56,623 nucleotides of DNA from Hyphomicrobiales bacterium. Its GTDB lineage: Bacteria; Pseudomonadota; Alphaproteobacteria; Rhizobiales; JAJFHB01. The stretch is from contig JAJFHE010000028.1 of NCBI GenBank assembly GCA_021775755.1, forward strand, positions 1 through 56,623. Reading direction: 5' to 3'. Positions 28,130 through 37,379 of the stretch are shown here, one piece after another; position 1 is the stretch's first letter; the number at the start of each line of letters is the position of its first letter. Below the pieces are notes generated by a model that was not told the DNA's origin, searched no databases, and worked only from the letters and a program-made list of their open reading frames with translations. The position numbers and the translations under genes were made by a program.

Positions 28130-30019
28130 TCACTGTGCCGCCGGGGCGAAGTAAAGCTCTTGCGCCGGAAGGGAGCCATAGACGTAAGGCTCCTGCGCCC
28201 GCTGTGTCAGACGGGCCACCGTGTCGCGCACCCGGCGGAACAGGAGATTGATCTCAAGCCCTGTGGTGGTCATGTGCTCGAGCAGTGCGGTGACATAGGG
28301 ACTGTGATCGCCATCGCCGTCCTGCGCCAGTTGCCCGTCGCGCGCCGCATAGGCGACAAGCGTGCCCGCATCCGGCTCCACGAGACCAAGCCCGCGGCCA
28401 AGACTGCGCGTTCCGGCCACCTCCATCGTATTGGCAAACGGGTTGTCACGGCAGGCGTCCAGTATCGCAAGCTTGAGAGTCTTCGCGCCGCTCATGGCGC
28501 CGAGCACGTCGTCGAGATGTACCGCCTGAAACCGCACATGAGCATCGCGTTTGAGTTCCGCATCGACGGGCACAAGATAGTTGGCACCACCAAGCTCGAT
28601 GCCGTGACCGGCATAGTAGATCACCGCCCATTCAGCGGTTGCGGCGGCATCGCTGAATGTGATGAGCGCATCGATCAGCGCATCGCGGCCAAGATCGAGC
28701 TTGAGTGTGACATCGGCAAAGCCGACGGCACGCAAGGCCTCCGCCACGGCGCGTGCATCGCGCTCGGGATTGCGCAGGCGCGGTGCGTGCTCATACACCG
28801 AATTGCCGATGACAAGCGCGACACGGCGACCAAGGTTGGCGGCAAGTGGTTGCGGCTGTGTTTCTCCCGGCTTCACTGTTGCACTTTGCGCACCGGTCAT
28901 CAGAGCCAGGATCTCATCGGCGCGTCGAGCGTAATCCGGATCGAGTTCGGACGCCTTTTGTATGTCCGCAAAGGCGCGGCGCAATTCGCCCGTGAGCACG
29001 TAAACTTCAGCGCGTCCGCCGTACGCCTCTGCAAGGCCGGGGTCAGATTCAACAGCATGCGTGTAATCTGTGATCGCAAGATCGAACTCGCCGGTACGCA
29101 TATAGGCGAAGCCCCGGCGCGTATAGGAATGGACGTAGCCGGGCTGATTTTCGATCGCCTGGTTCAGATCAGCCAGAGCACGCCCGTAGTCGCCCATCAG
29201 GTTGTAGGCGTCACCACGGTGGCTGTAGGCCCTCCACCAATCGCGATGGCGCGTGATGATGCGGTTTAACCGCGCAAGCGCACGCTCTGGTTCCCCTTGC
29301 CGGTTGTAGACAGCGCCAATGCTTGTCGACGCCTGCCGGTAGTCGGGTTTAATCTCCAGCGCCTTCTCGTAGTCGGCGAGCGCACGGTCATAGTCGCCGT
29401 TGAAATAGTAAGCCGTGCCGCGTGCGCCATAACCGCCTGGATGGGACGGCCGCAAGGCGATTGAACGGGTGCAGTCGGCAACGGCGTTCTCGAACTCTCG
29501 CATGTTGTAATAGCTAATGCAGCGCCCGAGATATGCCGACGCATGGTCGCGGTCAAGTCTGATCATGTGAGAGTAGTCGGCGACCGCGCGGTCATATTTT
29601 CGCTGCATGCGATATGTGACAGCGCGAATGAAATAGGCTTCCGCATCGCTTGGATCGAGCCGCAACGCATCATCGATGTCGGCGAACACCGGGCCGAACT
29701 CCCTGAGCCTGAAGTATGCGTTTGCCCGGCCGCGATAGTTCAAAGCATTGTCGGGCTGCAGCCGGATCGCTTCGGTATAATCTGCTAGTGCCTTCCGGGC
29801 CTGTCCCGTCCTGACATAGGCCAATGCACGGCTGCTGAGCGCCAACGCGAGATCCATCCCGCGCAAGGTGTTCGAGCCGATTAATGTCGTGCAGGCACGC
29901 ACCGCGCTCTCGCCGGTGCCGCTCGTACAATCATCCATCTCACCGGCGGAACTCGCTCCCGCTCCGCCCAGGAACAGAAGTACCATTGCCCCCGCAACAA
30001 TTCTGCCGAGCCGTAGCAT
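28130..30019 (-). CDS. exported TPR-repeat caspase-like (peptidase C14) protein
   Basis: A 629-residue protein combining a signal peptide (MLRLGRIVAGAMVLLFLGGAG, about residues 1-25), roughly nine tetratricopeptide repeats (about 50-370, units such as AYFRLREFGPVFADIDDALRLDP) and a C-terminal caspase-like domain (about 395-625). The catalytic dyad is readable as H472 in YYAGHGIEL and C523 in LDACRDNPF, so the protease should be active. The start at 30019 is chosen because the signal peptide begins there; the frame is open upstream. Bacterial proteins of this type (orthocaspase relatives) have few known substrates. It stands alone; the periplasmic location is inferred from the signal peptide. 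Confidence 0.85.
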   Translation of the reverse strand: MLRLGRIVAGAMVLLFLGGAGASSAGEMDDCTSGTGESAVRACTTLIGSNTLRGMDLALALSSRALAYVRTGQARKALADYTEAIRLQPDNALNYRGRANAYFRLREFGPVFADIDDALRLDPSDAEAYFIRAVTYRMQRKYDRAVADYSHMIRLDRDHASAYLGRCISYYNMREFENAVADCTRSIALRPSHPGGYGARGTAYYFNGDYDRALADYEKALEIKPDYRQASTSIGAVYNRQGEPERALARLNRIITRHRDWWRAYSHRGDAYNLMGDYGRALADLNQAIENQPGYVHSYTRRGFAYMRTGEFDLAITDYTHAVESDPGLAEAYGGRAEVYVLTGELRRAFADIQKASELDPDYARRADEILALMTGAQSATVKPGETQPQPLAANLGRRVALVIGNSVYEHAPRLRNPERDARAVAEALRAVGFADVTLKLDLGRDALIDALITFSDAAATAEWAVIYYAGHGIELGGANYLVPVDAELKRDAHVRFQAVHLDDVLGAMSGAKTLKLAILDACRDNPFANTMEVAGTRSLGRGLGLVEPDAGTLVAYAARDGQLAQDGDGDHSPYVTALLEHMTTTGLEINLLFRRVRDTVARLTQRAQEPYVYGSLPAQELYFAPAAQ

Positions 30020-30224
30020 AGCCACAGATCCACTTACTTGAGTGCTTTGGGCACAAAACATACCCCGGAACCCATCCGCCGCAAAATTCGGTGTGCCGTG
30101 CCAGCATCTGTCAGCATCGATCCTGTCCCCACTTGAACACTGCATCACAATGCGCACATGCTAACTTCGCAGTTGCCGACGGGTGGCGGGCTGACCGCTG
30201 AACGGTGCGGCACGGGAGCAAACA

Positions 30225-30707
30225 ATGCACGAAATCTTAGCCGGCGGATGCCAGTGCGGCGAGATCCGCTATGAGGTCGATCCGCAAGAGATCCTGACGC
30301 TTTACTGCTGCCATTGCATGGACTGCCAGCGCCAGGCCGCAAGCGCACACGGCATGTCGATGCTGGTAAACCCCGCCGGTTTCAGGGTGACGCAGGGGGA
30401 GCTGAAAATCTGGCAGTGCCGGGTCGATCAGGGTTACTTCAAACAGCACCATCACTGCGGCACCTGCGGCGTGCGCATTCTTCATACGAGAGATGCAGAC
30501 GGCCCCGACGACGCTCTCAGCCTCAAGGCGGGCTCGCTCGATGCCACCGACCATCTCCATCCCGTCGGCCACATCTGGACGAAGCGCAAACAGCCCTGGG
30601 TTATCTTTCACCCCGATGCGCTGGTCTACGACTGGACGCCCGACGACGATTTCAGGGCGTTGACCGACGCCTATCGGGCGCGGCGGAAAGATCGCAACGG
30701 GGCATAG
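30225..30707 (+). CDS. GFA-family (CENP-V/GFA) zinc protein
   Basis: A 160-residue member of the glutathione-dependent formaldehyde-activating (GFA/CENP-V) fold. Zinc-binding cysteines are visible in GGCQCGEIRY, CCHCMDCQ and HCGTCGVR. Family members include the spontaneous-adduct helper Gfa of Paracoccus and many uncharacterised proteins; no formaldehyde-oxidation genes are adjacent. It is convergent with a second GFA gene, and the two stop codons abut (30705-30707 and 30708-30710). Confidence 0.85.
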   Translation: MHEILAGGCQCGEIRYEVDPQEILTLYCCHCMDCQRQAASAHGMSMLVNPAGFRVTQGELKIWQCRVDQGYFKQHHHCGTCGVRILHTRDADGPDDALSLKAGSLDATDHLHPVGHIWTKRKQPWVIFHPDALVYDWTPDDDFRALTDAYRARRKDRNGA

Positions 30708-31103
30708 TCATTCCAGCGAAGTGCGCCAGTGCACCGGCAGTTCAAGCCACGAGAAGCGGCCTTCGTTACACAGCGTAACCGTCGGCTCCGGCAGAGGGGC
30801 GCCCGTGATGCAGCCGCTCGCAATTCCGGTCATTCCCGGAAAATGCCCCGACCTCCAGAACACGGTCGTGCCACACGCCACGCAGAAAAACCTCTCCTGC
30901 GCATTGCCGCCGGCGATTGCGTAGAGTTTGAGTTCGCCACCCTTGGCGCGCACTTGCGTATCGGCGAAATACGCCGACATGCCGAAGGCGCTGCCGGTTC
31001 GCCTTTTGCAGTTTCCGCAGTGACAGATGCCGTGGATCTGCGGGTCGCCCTCAACTTCGATCCACGCAGCGCCGCAGCAGCAGGTCGCCGTTCGTTTTTC
31101 CAT
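30708..31103 (-). CDS. GFA-family (CENP-V/GFA) zinc protein, second copy
   Basis: A 131-residue GFA/CENP-V domain protein with TCCCGAAWIEV, GICHCGNCKRRTGSAFGMSA and FFCVACGTTVFWRS as the cysteine motifs; the KRRTGSAFG segment is strongly conserved in the family. It is only distantly similar to the neighbouring copy, so the pair is not a recent duplication. The terminal codons of the two convergent genes touch, leaving no room for a terminator. Confidence 0.85.
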   Translation of the reverse strand: MEKRTATCCCGAAWIEVEGDPQIHGICHCGNCKRRTGSAFGMSAYFADTQVRAKGGELKLYAIAGGNAQERFFCVACGTTVFWRSGHFPGMTGIASGCITGAPLPEPTVTLCNEGRFSWLELPVHWRTSLE

Positions 31104-31254
31104 TACCAGCGCACCCTCTTCCAGGCTTCATCGCCACGTCGTGCCCTTAACCTACCTTCCACACGCGGAGCGAGAAAGCCTGACACACCCCTAACAAGTG
31201 CGTTAGTCTGCGGGATCGGTCGCGCGGAGCGACGCTGTTTCCGAAGGAAGAACA

Positions 31255-31620
31255 ATGAAAACCATGAAAATACTGGCGGCCGCCGGGCTGGCATTTGCGC
31301 TTCACTCTGGCGCCGCGCTAGCCGAAGGCACCGGATCTGAAGGCTACTTCCAGATCTACAACAACACTGCAGGCAACATCGTCGTCGGCTTTTACACCAA
31401 TGACGGCAGCGGCTGGAGCGGCAACTGGCTGGGCGATTCGATCATGCCAGGCGTATCGGCCCAAGCGGAATTCAACGCGCCGTCGGGCGCTTGCGATCAG
31501 GCGTTCGCAGTCGGCTGGCTCGGTGAAGACGACACTGAAGTCGTCGACGATCCGATCTCGATCGACATCTGCGAGGCCAGCAACGTCTATCTCGACGACA
31601 ACGAGATCTACTACGACTGA
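31255..31620 (+). CDS. exported acidic protein of unknown function
   Basis: A 121-residue protein with AAGGAAGA upstream and a signal peptide (cleavage after ALA, residue 23). The mature chain is very acidic, ends DDNEIYYD, and has two cysteines (GACDQ and DICEAS), probably one disulfide. The YFQIYNNTAGNIVVGFYTND start reads as beta strands. It looks like a small periplasmic beta-sandwich. I do not recognise the family. The next gene, cckA, is convergent. Confidence 0.65.
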   Translation: MKTMKILAAAGLAFALHSGAALAEGTGSEGYFQIYNNTAGNIVVGFYTNDGSGWSGNWLGDSIMPGVSAQAEFNAPSGACDQAFAVGWLGEDDTEVVDDPISIDICEASNVYLDDNEIYYD

Positions 31621-31676
31621 CACGCCGCAGAGGGTTGCGAAAGCACAGTAAGCACTGGCTACCGGATTGCGGCCGG

Positions 31677-34211
31677 TCAGCCCCCGTCCAGCACTGATTT
31701 CACTGTTTCCGCCAACTGCTTGAGGCTGAACGGCTTGGGCAGGAAGACGAACTCTTCGTTCGCCTCGAGGTTTTTCTTGAAGGCATCTTCGGCGTATCCG
31801 GAGATGAAGACGATCTTCGTCTTGATGCCACGCTTGCGCAGTTCCTTCAAAAGCGTCGGCCCGTCCATCTCCGGCATTACCACATCGGAGATTACAAGAT
31901 CGAGTTCGCCGTCGTGGCCGTCGATGAACTCAAGCGCCGTCTCACCGCTGTCGGCGGTGTGCACGGTGTAGCCGCGAGACGTGAGCGCGCGCGATGCGAA
32001 GGTACGCACCGCCTCTTCATCTTCTACCAGCAAAACCGTGCCGTGACCGGTCAGGTCCCGGGGCTTGGCCTCGGCCTTTTCTTCAGGCACGTCGGCCGCG
32101 GCTTCTTCCTCGCTCACCAGGCATCGCGGCAGGTAAATGCTGAACGTCGTGCCCTTGCCGATTTCACTGTCGGCGAAGATATAACCGCCGGTCTGCTTGA
32201 CGATGCCGTAAACGGTGGAGAGGCCGAGGCCTGTTCCCTTGCCGACTTCCTTGGTGGAAAAGAACGGCTCATAGATCTGTGCCAGCACATCGCGCGACAT
32301 GCCCTCGCCCGTATCCGTTACCTCGCACAGCACATATTCGCCCGGCGGCATGATTTTAGGGTCGACGCCACGCGACTCTTCCGGCGTGACATTCGCCGTA
32401 CGGATGGTGAGCGTCCCCGCTCCCCCCATGGCATCGCGCGCATTGACCGCAAGATTGATCACGACCTGTTCGAACTGGTTGAGATCGGCTTTTACCGGCC
32501 ACAGCTCGCGCCCGTGCACCATGTTGAGTTCGACCTGTTCGCCGAGCAGGCGTCCAAGGAGATTGCCGAGATCGGCGAGCGTGTCGGTCAGCGACATGAT
32601 CTCCGGCCGCAAAGTCTGGCGCCGCGAGAAGGCCAGGAGCTGCCGAACCAGGTTCGCTGCCCGGTTGGCATTCTGCTTGATGTTCATGATGTCCTGGAAG
32701 GACGGATCGGTCGGCCGGTGGCGCGCCAGAAGCAGATCGGAGAAGCCGATAATCGCGGTCAGCACGTTATTGAAATCGTGCGCAACACCGCCGGCAAGCT
32801 GACCGACGGCTTGCATCTTCTGGCTCTGCGCAAACTGCAGTTCGAGCGAGCGCTGCTGCGACGTGTCGATGGCATAGATCAAAAGTCCCGGTCCCTCATC
32901 GCCCTCGCTTTCGATGCGGCTGGCATAGAGTTGTCCCGAATGAGTGCCCTCTTCGGAGAACAGCACCTCAACCGGGGGAATGCCGACGCGGCCCTCCCAG
33001 GCGGATGCGAGCGTCTGCTCAACGGCGGGACGGGAATCTTCATTGACGAAATCGGCAAGCGATTTGCCGCGTGCCGCCGTCTTGCCGGCAACCCGGGCAA
33101 ACGCGCCGTTGGTATTGCGGATATCGCCGTCCTGCGAAACCATCGCGATGCCGATGGGCGCATTGTTGAAAAACCGAGCGAGCCGAACTTCCGCCGCACG
33201 CAGGGTATCGGCGGCGTCAGACCCCGGCGAGCGGTCGAGCACCAAAGAGCGCGACGGGCCCGGCGCACCGCTTTCGTCAAACGTCACGCGGTGCAGAACG
33301 CGGGCCGGAAAGAAGCGGCCCTCCCGCGACACGAAATCGAGATCGAACGTCTCGTCCATGGTGCTGCCCGATGCGGCATCGAGCGAATCCATGATACGCG
33401 TTCCACTCTCGTTCAAAATGTCCGACAGCTTCAGGACGCCGCCCGTCGTCTGCGTGAGGTCGAGCCCCAGCCACCCGGCAAGTGTCGCGTTGATGTACTG
33501 GATGTTGCCTTCGCCGTCGGAGGAGAAGAACCCGGCGGGTGAGTGGTCGAGATAGTCGATAATGTGCTGCAGCTGCTGGAATGCATCTTCCTGATCGACA
33601 CGATCGCCGGTCACATCGCGGACCCGCCAGAGTGTATAGGCATGGCTACCGGAGACCTCGACCGGGCGCACTTCGATCTGGTGCCACGAAATTTCATCGC
33701 GATGGGCGCCGGGCGCGGAACTTCCCGACATCAAACGCAGCTCTTCCCTCGCCGACCTGCCCTCCCGGGCGGCGCGCGCCAGCCGGTAAATATTGTCGGC
33801 GACGTCGGGATAGCCCGCAAATATATTCTCAACGCCCTTCAGCCTGTCGCCCGCATCAAGGCCTGCCAGCAGACGAAAGTCGTCATTTGCGAAAACCGCG
33901 CGGCCCCGCAGGTCGGTGACGACACAAGCCTCGCCGAGCGCTCCGATGAGGGCATCGTGGAACAGGCTCTCGCTCTTGCGCGTGCCGACCTGGATAAATC
34001 CCGCTACGACGCCAACCAGCGAGAACAAGCCCACAAGCGCCAGAACACCGAGTACGCCCAGTACCCAGGGCTGTGCCACATGGCGCGCGGAATAGGCAAA
34101 GGCGCCGACCGTGACAGCGGCCAGCAGTGCCAGAAACACGGCCAACGCAGGGTTGCCGCGGTTTCCCGCCTTCTCCGGCGGCAGGTCGATGGTGTCTTGC
34201 TCCGCGCTCAA
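31677..34211 (-). CDS. cckA: hybrid histidine kinase CckA
   Basis: An 844-residue cell-cycle hybrid kinase. It has two N-terminal membrane helices (about 22-70), at least two PAS-type domains (about 90-450), the DHp box GGVAHDFNNVLTAIIGFSD with phospho-acceptor H478, an ATPase domain with N, G1 and G2 boxes (VINLAVNARDAM, DTGEGM, GKGTGLGLSTVYG), and a C-terminal receiver with phospho-acceptor D776 (ISDVVMPEMDG). In Caulobacter and relatives, CckA passes phosphate through ChpT to the master regulator CtrA. It lies 123 bases after flhB on the same strand, a linkage that fits CtrA control of early flagellar genes. Confidence 0.95.
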   Translation of the reverse strand: MSAEQDTIDLPPEKAGNRGNPALAVFLALLAAVTVGAFAYSARHVAQPWVLGVLGVLALVGLFSLVGVVAGFIQVGTRKSESLFHDALIGALGEACVVTDLRGRAVFANDDFRLLAGLDAGDRLKGVENIFAGYPDVADNIYRLARAAREGRSAREELRLMSGSSAPGAHRDEISWHQIEVRPVEVSGSHAYTLWRVRDVTGDRVDQEDAFQQLQHIIDYLDHSPAGFFSSDGEGNIQYINATLAGWLGLDLTQTTGGVLKLSDILNESGTRIMDSLDAASGSTMDETFDLDFVSREGRFFPARVLHRVTFDESGAPGPSRSLVLDRSPGSDAADTLRAAEVRLARFFNNAPIGIAMVSQDGDIRNTNGAFARVAGKTAARGKSLADFVNEDSRPAVEQTLASAWEGRVGIPPVEVLFSEEGTHSGQLYASRIESEGDEGPGLLIYAIDTSQQRSLELQFAQSQKMQAVGQLAGGVAHDFNNVLTAIIGFSDLLLARHRPTDPSFQDIMNIKQNANRAANLVRQLLAFSRRQTLRPEIMSLTDTLADLGNLLGRLLGEQVELNMVHGRELWPVKADLNQFEQVVINLAVNARDAMGGAGTLTIRTANVTPEESRGVDPKIMPPGEYVLCEVTDTGEGMSRDVLAQIYEPFFSTKEVGKGTGLGLSTVYGIVKQTGGYIFADSEIGKGTTFSIYLPRCLVSEEEAAADVPEEKAEAKPRDLTGHGTVLLVEDEEAVRTFASRALTSRGYTVHTADSGETALEFIDGHDGELDLVISDVVMPEMDGPTLLKELRKRGIKTKIVFISGYAEDAFKKNLEANEEFVFLPKPFSLKQLAETVKSVLDGG

Positions 34212-34334
34212 ATCCGTCCGTCCGCCTCAGCGCTGCCGCGCCCCGATTGGCAAGTGATTCGTTCAGCTTAAGATAGCTTATTCACGCGCCGATGTGGGTT
34301 CCGTTAGCCGAATGTCCTTACGATTTTCCCAATC

Positions 34335-35423
34335 TCACCGCGGCGCCGTCAATCGCCTGCGCCCGCGTGACAACTGCATCACGTAGGTCACAAGCTGCGC
34401 CACCGCCTTGTACTGGTCGGAAGGTATTTCCTGATCGATCTCGACCGTCGCATGCAGACTGCGTGCAAGCGGCGGGTTTTCCACGACCGGCACTTCGTTT
34501 TTCCTGGCAATCTCGCGGATCGTGAGGGCGATATTGTCGATGCCCTTGGCCACGCAGACCGGCGCCTGCATGCCTTCTTCGTATTTCAGCGCAACGGCGA
34601 AATGCGTCGGGTTGGTGACGACGACGGTGGCGTCCGGCACATTGGCCATCATGCGTTTGCGGCCACGTTCAATACGGATCTGGCGCAGCTTCGCCTTGAC
34701 CGTCGGGTCGCCTTCCATCTGCTTGTGCTCGTCGCGCACCTCTTTCATGCTCATGCGCTGCTTTTGATGCCACTGATAGCGCTGATAGAGGAAGTCGAGA
34801 CCGGCAACGACGGTCAAAATGGCGATCACGCCGCCGAGCATCTGTACCGACAGGGTCTGCACGGTCGGCAGCAGGACCGAGACATCCGCTGTAATTATGA
34901 GTTCCAGCCGGTCACGCTGCGGCCAGACGATCAGGAACATGACCGCGCCGACAACCGTGAACTTGACCAGTCCCTTGGCGAAGTTGACCAGGCTGGTCAT
35001 CGAAAACAGCCGCTTCCAGCCGGAGATCAGCGACACTTTCGAGAGTTTCGGTTTGATCTGCTCGCCGGAAAACACAAGCTTGTGCTGCACAAGGTTTCCC
35101 GCCACCGCGAATATGACCAACACGAGGAACGGCAGGGCAACAGCGCCCAGAACCAGCATGCCGAGTTCGCTGGACAGGGCCTGAAGGCTGCGGCCGTCCG
35201 TCGTCATGGCGTGCGGGTTTTCAAGAAAGCTTCTGAAAGTCGCCGTCAAAGATTTCGCCATGTCCTGGACGAACAACAATACAACCAGAGTAGCAGCGAC
35301 CATAACGAACCAGGTATTGACCTCCTGGCTCTTCGGCACATCGCCTTTCTTGTGCGCGTCTTCAAGCCGTTTCTGCGTCGGCTCTTCAGTTTTTTCGGTA
35401 TCGTCGGCCTGATTCTCAGCCAT
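34335..35423 (-). CDS. flhB: flagellar export switch protein FlhB
   Basis: A 362-residue FlhB, the export-gate subunit that switches substrate class from rod/hook to filament. It starts with the family pattern DDTEKTEEPTQKRLEDAHKKGDVPKSQEV, has four membrane helices (about 30-215), and then the cytoplasmic domain with the self-cleaving motif N271-P-T-H. It is the last flagellar gene of flgB-flgC-fliE-fliQ-fliR-flhB, 26 bases after fliR. Confidence 0.96.
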   Translation of the reverse strand: MAENQADDTEKTEEPTQKRLEDAHKKGDVPKSQEVNTWFVMVAATLVVLLFVQDMAKSLTATFRSFLENPHAMTTDGRSLQALSSELGMLVLGAVALPFLVLVIFAVAGNLVQHKLVFSGEQIKPKLSKVSLISGWKRLFSMTSLVNFAKGLVKFTVVGAVMFLIVWPQRDRLELIITADVSVLLPTVQTLSVQMLGGVIAILTVVAGLDFLYQRYQWHQKQRMSMKEVRDEHKQMEGDPTVKAKLRQIRIERGRKRMMANVPDATVVVTNPTHFAVALKYEEGMQAPVCVAKGIDNIALTIREIARKNEVPVVENPPLARSLHATVEIDQEIPSDQYKAVAQLVTYVMQLSRGRRRLTAPR

Positions 35424-35449
35424 CGCTCATCGCGCTCCCAAGTCCCGGT

Positions 35450-36208
35450 CTAGGCGATGAACTGCTGAATGGTCGACGTGAAGTAGTCGAGATACCACAT
35501 CATCATCGAGCTCAGCAAAAGCATCAGCAGCAGGAATGCGATCATGATGTTGGCCGGCATGGCGAGAAAGAACACCTGCAATTGCGGCATCAGCCGCGAC
35601 AGAACGCCAAGACCGAGATAGAACACCAGACCGAAAACGAGAAACGGCGCGGCAAGCTGGATGCCGACGCGGAATGAACCCGCGACGACGCGAACGGCCA
35701 TTTCGGCAAACTCGCCGAACGGCAGTACCGCGCCCGGCCGGAACAACTCGTAGCTGTCGTAAAGTGCTGCAAACAAAAGATAATGCAGATCGAGCACGAA
35801 AATCAGCGTGGTCGCGAGCATGGCAAGAAAACTGCCGACAATGGCGCTTTGAATGCCTTGCGTCGGATCCACGTTCTGGGCAAATGCCAGCCCGGACTGA
35901 AACGCGATCGCCGTGCCGGCAACCTGAATGGCGGTCAACATCAAGCGCGCCGTGAGGCCGATGAACAGACCGACGACGATCTCCGCCAACATGGCGACGA
36001 GCACGGCACCGAGGGACGTCGGAATGTCGCCAAAGTGGTCGCGCACCGTCGGCATCATGATGAGCGTCAGTGCCAGTGCCAGTGCCAGCCTGACGCGCGC
36101 CGGCACCGTGAAGTCGCCGATTGCCGGCATCGCCATGACCATGGAGCCGAGACGCGCAAATACCAGAACGAAGGCAAAGGCGGTCGCTGCGGAGAGCGTA
36201 ACGGTCAT
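35450..36208 (-). CDS. fliR: flagellar export gate protein FliR
   Basis: A 252-residue polytopic inner-membrane protein with about six hydrophobic segments, part of the FliP-FliQ-FliR export gate. Family features are VFARLGSMVMAMPAIGDFTVPARVRL at the start, QVAGTAIAFQSGLAFAQNVDP and the final MMWYLDYFTSTIQQF. It follows fliQ after 50 bases and precedes flhB by 26. Confidence 0.95.
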   Translation of the reverse strand: MTVTLSAATAFAFVLVFARLGSMVMAMPAIGDFTVPARVRLALALALTLIMMPTVRDHFGDIPTSLGAVLVAMLAEIVVGLFIGLTARLMLTAIQVAGTAIAFQSGLAFAQNVDPTQGIQSAIVGSFLAMLATTLIFVLDLHYLLFAALYDSYELFRPGAVLPFGEFAEMAVRVVAGSFRVGIQLAAPFLVFGLVFYLGLGVLSRLMPQLQVFFLAMPANIMIAFLLLMLLLSSMMMWYLDYFTSTIQQFIA

Positions 36209-36258
36209 GGCGGGAAGCCAACGTCATCACCATTGTTGCGTGATATCGCGCACACCGA

Positions 36259-36522
36259 TCAGCCGCCCGCAATATGGCTCATGACCTCGGTCATGTAGTT
36301 CCCAAGAACCTGTGCCATGAACGGCAGCGTGACGATCATCGTGAGAAAGATGACGAGGATCTTCGGCACGAAAACGAGCGTGATTTCCTGCACCTGGGTA
36401 AGTGCCTGCACAAGCGCGATGCCGACGCCGACCACAAGCCCGACAATCATCAACGGGCTGGATACGAGAAGCAGCGTCCAGATGCCCTGCCGGGCAATGT
36501 CCAGAACCTCCGCACCTGTCAT
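36259..36522 (-). CDS. fliQ: flagellar export gate protein FliQ
   Basis: An 87-residue protein of two membrane helices (about 15-40 and 50-75) with the family segments SSPLMIVGLVVGVGIALVQALTQVQE and LTFVPK-like LVFVPKILV. It packs around FliP/FliR in the export gate. Both length and order in the operon are normal. Confidence 0.95.
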   Translation of the reverse strand: MTGAEVLDIARQGIWTLLLVSSPLMIVGLVVGVGIALVQALTQVQEITLVFVPKILVIFLTMIVTLPFMAQVLGNYMTEVMSHIAGG

Positions 36523-36565
36523 GTCGTTACCTCCCCCCTTGGCGTTTCAAGCGCCCCATGTCCCG

Positions 36566-36892
36566 TCAAATCGGCATGCGCAAAATTTCCTGATAGGCGG
36601 AGATTACACGGTCGCGCACAGTGACCAGCGTTTGCACGGCAAGCTCCGTTTCGGTTACCGCCGTTACCACGTCTACCAGATCGGCCTTGCCGGCAACCTG
36701 TGCGACCGTCGCCTGATCGGCCTGCTGGGCGGATTGACCGATCGCTTCGACCGCTTCACGCAATACGTCGCCGAAACCCTGACCCGCCGGTTGCGCGACG
36801 CTGTCGGCCGGATTCGACTGCGAACCGCCGGTCGCGACGGCGCGTGCAGCAGATGCGTAGGCCTGTGCGGCGGCTGATGCCGGGATGCTCAT
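36566..36892 (-). CDS. fliE: flagellar hook-basal body protein FliE
   Basis: A 108-residue FliE, the adaptor joining the MS-ring to the proximal rod. The C-terminal helices carry DLVDVVTAVTETELAVQTLVTVRDRVISAYQEILRMPI, a strong family match. An Ala/Gln-rich N-terminal part precedes it. It lies between flgC and fliQ, its usual place. Confidence 0.93.
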   Translation of the reverse strand: MSIPASAAAQAYASAARAVATGGSQSNPADSVAQPAGQGFGDVLREAVEAIGQSAQQADQATVAQVAGKADLVDVVTAVTETELAVQTLVTVRDRVISAYQEILRMPI

Positions 36893-36925
36893 GGCTGTCG
36901 GTCTCCTCTAGGTTTTGCCGCGTCG

Positions 36926-37336
36926 TCAGACCCGCAGGATGTCGAGCGTTCTCGATGCCATGGTGCGCGACGAGCGGATGACATTCAGATTGGCTTCATA
37001 GCTGCGCTGGGCTTCGCGCATATCCATCATTTCGATGAGAGTGTTGACGTTCGAGACTTTGACATAACCCGATTCGTCGGCACCGGGGTGGCCGGGATCG
37101 AACTTCAAGCCGAAATCCGAATCATCGAGCGCGATCCGCCCGACACGCACCTCGTGCACTCCAAGCTCGCGGTTGAGCTCCTGTTCAAAGGTCACCAAAC
37201 GGCGCTGGTAAGGATCGCCGCCCGGAGTTTGCGAAGTTGAGCTTGCGTTGGCAATGTTTTCGGAGATGACCCGCATGCGGCCGCTTTGCGCCTTAAGCGC
37301 GGACGCCGCGATCATGATTGAGTTAATCAGTTCCAT
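36926..37336 (-). CDS. flgC: flagellar proximal rod protein FlgC
   Basis: A 136-residue rod protein. The N-terminal ISENIANASSTSQTPGGDPYQRR and the C-terminal MMDMREAQRSYEANLNVIRSSRTM are the conserved coiled-coil ends of the rod/hook family, and VKVSNVNTLIEMMDM is FlgC-type. It is 43 bases after flgB. Confidence 0.95.
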   Translation of the reverse strand: MELINSIMIAASALKAQSGRMRVISENIANASSTSQTPGGDPYQRRLVTFEQELNRELGVHEVRVGRIALDDSDFGLKFDPGHPGADESGYVKVSNVNTLIEMMDMREAQRSYEANLNVIRSSRTMASRTLDILRV

Positions 37337-37379
37337 GCGGTCAGACCTCGTTCAGCGCCTGGCGCCGTTTTAATGTTCA

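Noticed and set aside
28091-29269. 392-codon plus-strand frame
   Set aside because: Antisense shadow of the TPR-caspase gene.
31914-33542. 542-codon plus-strand frame
   Set aside because: Antisense shadow of cckA; GC-rich third-position bias opens this frame.
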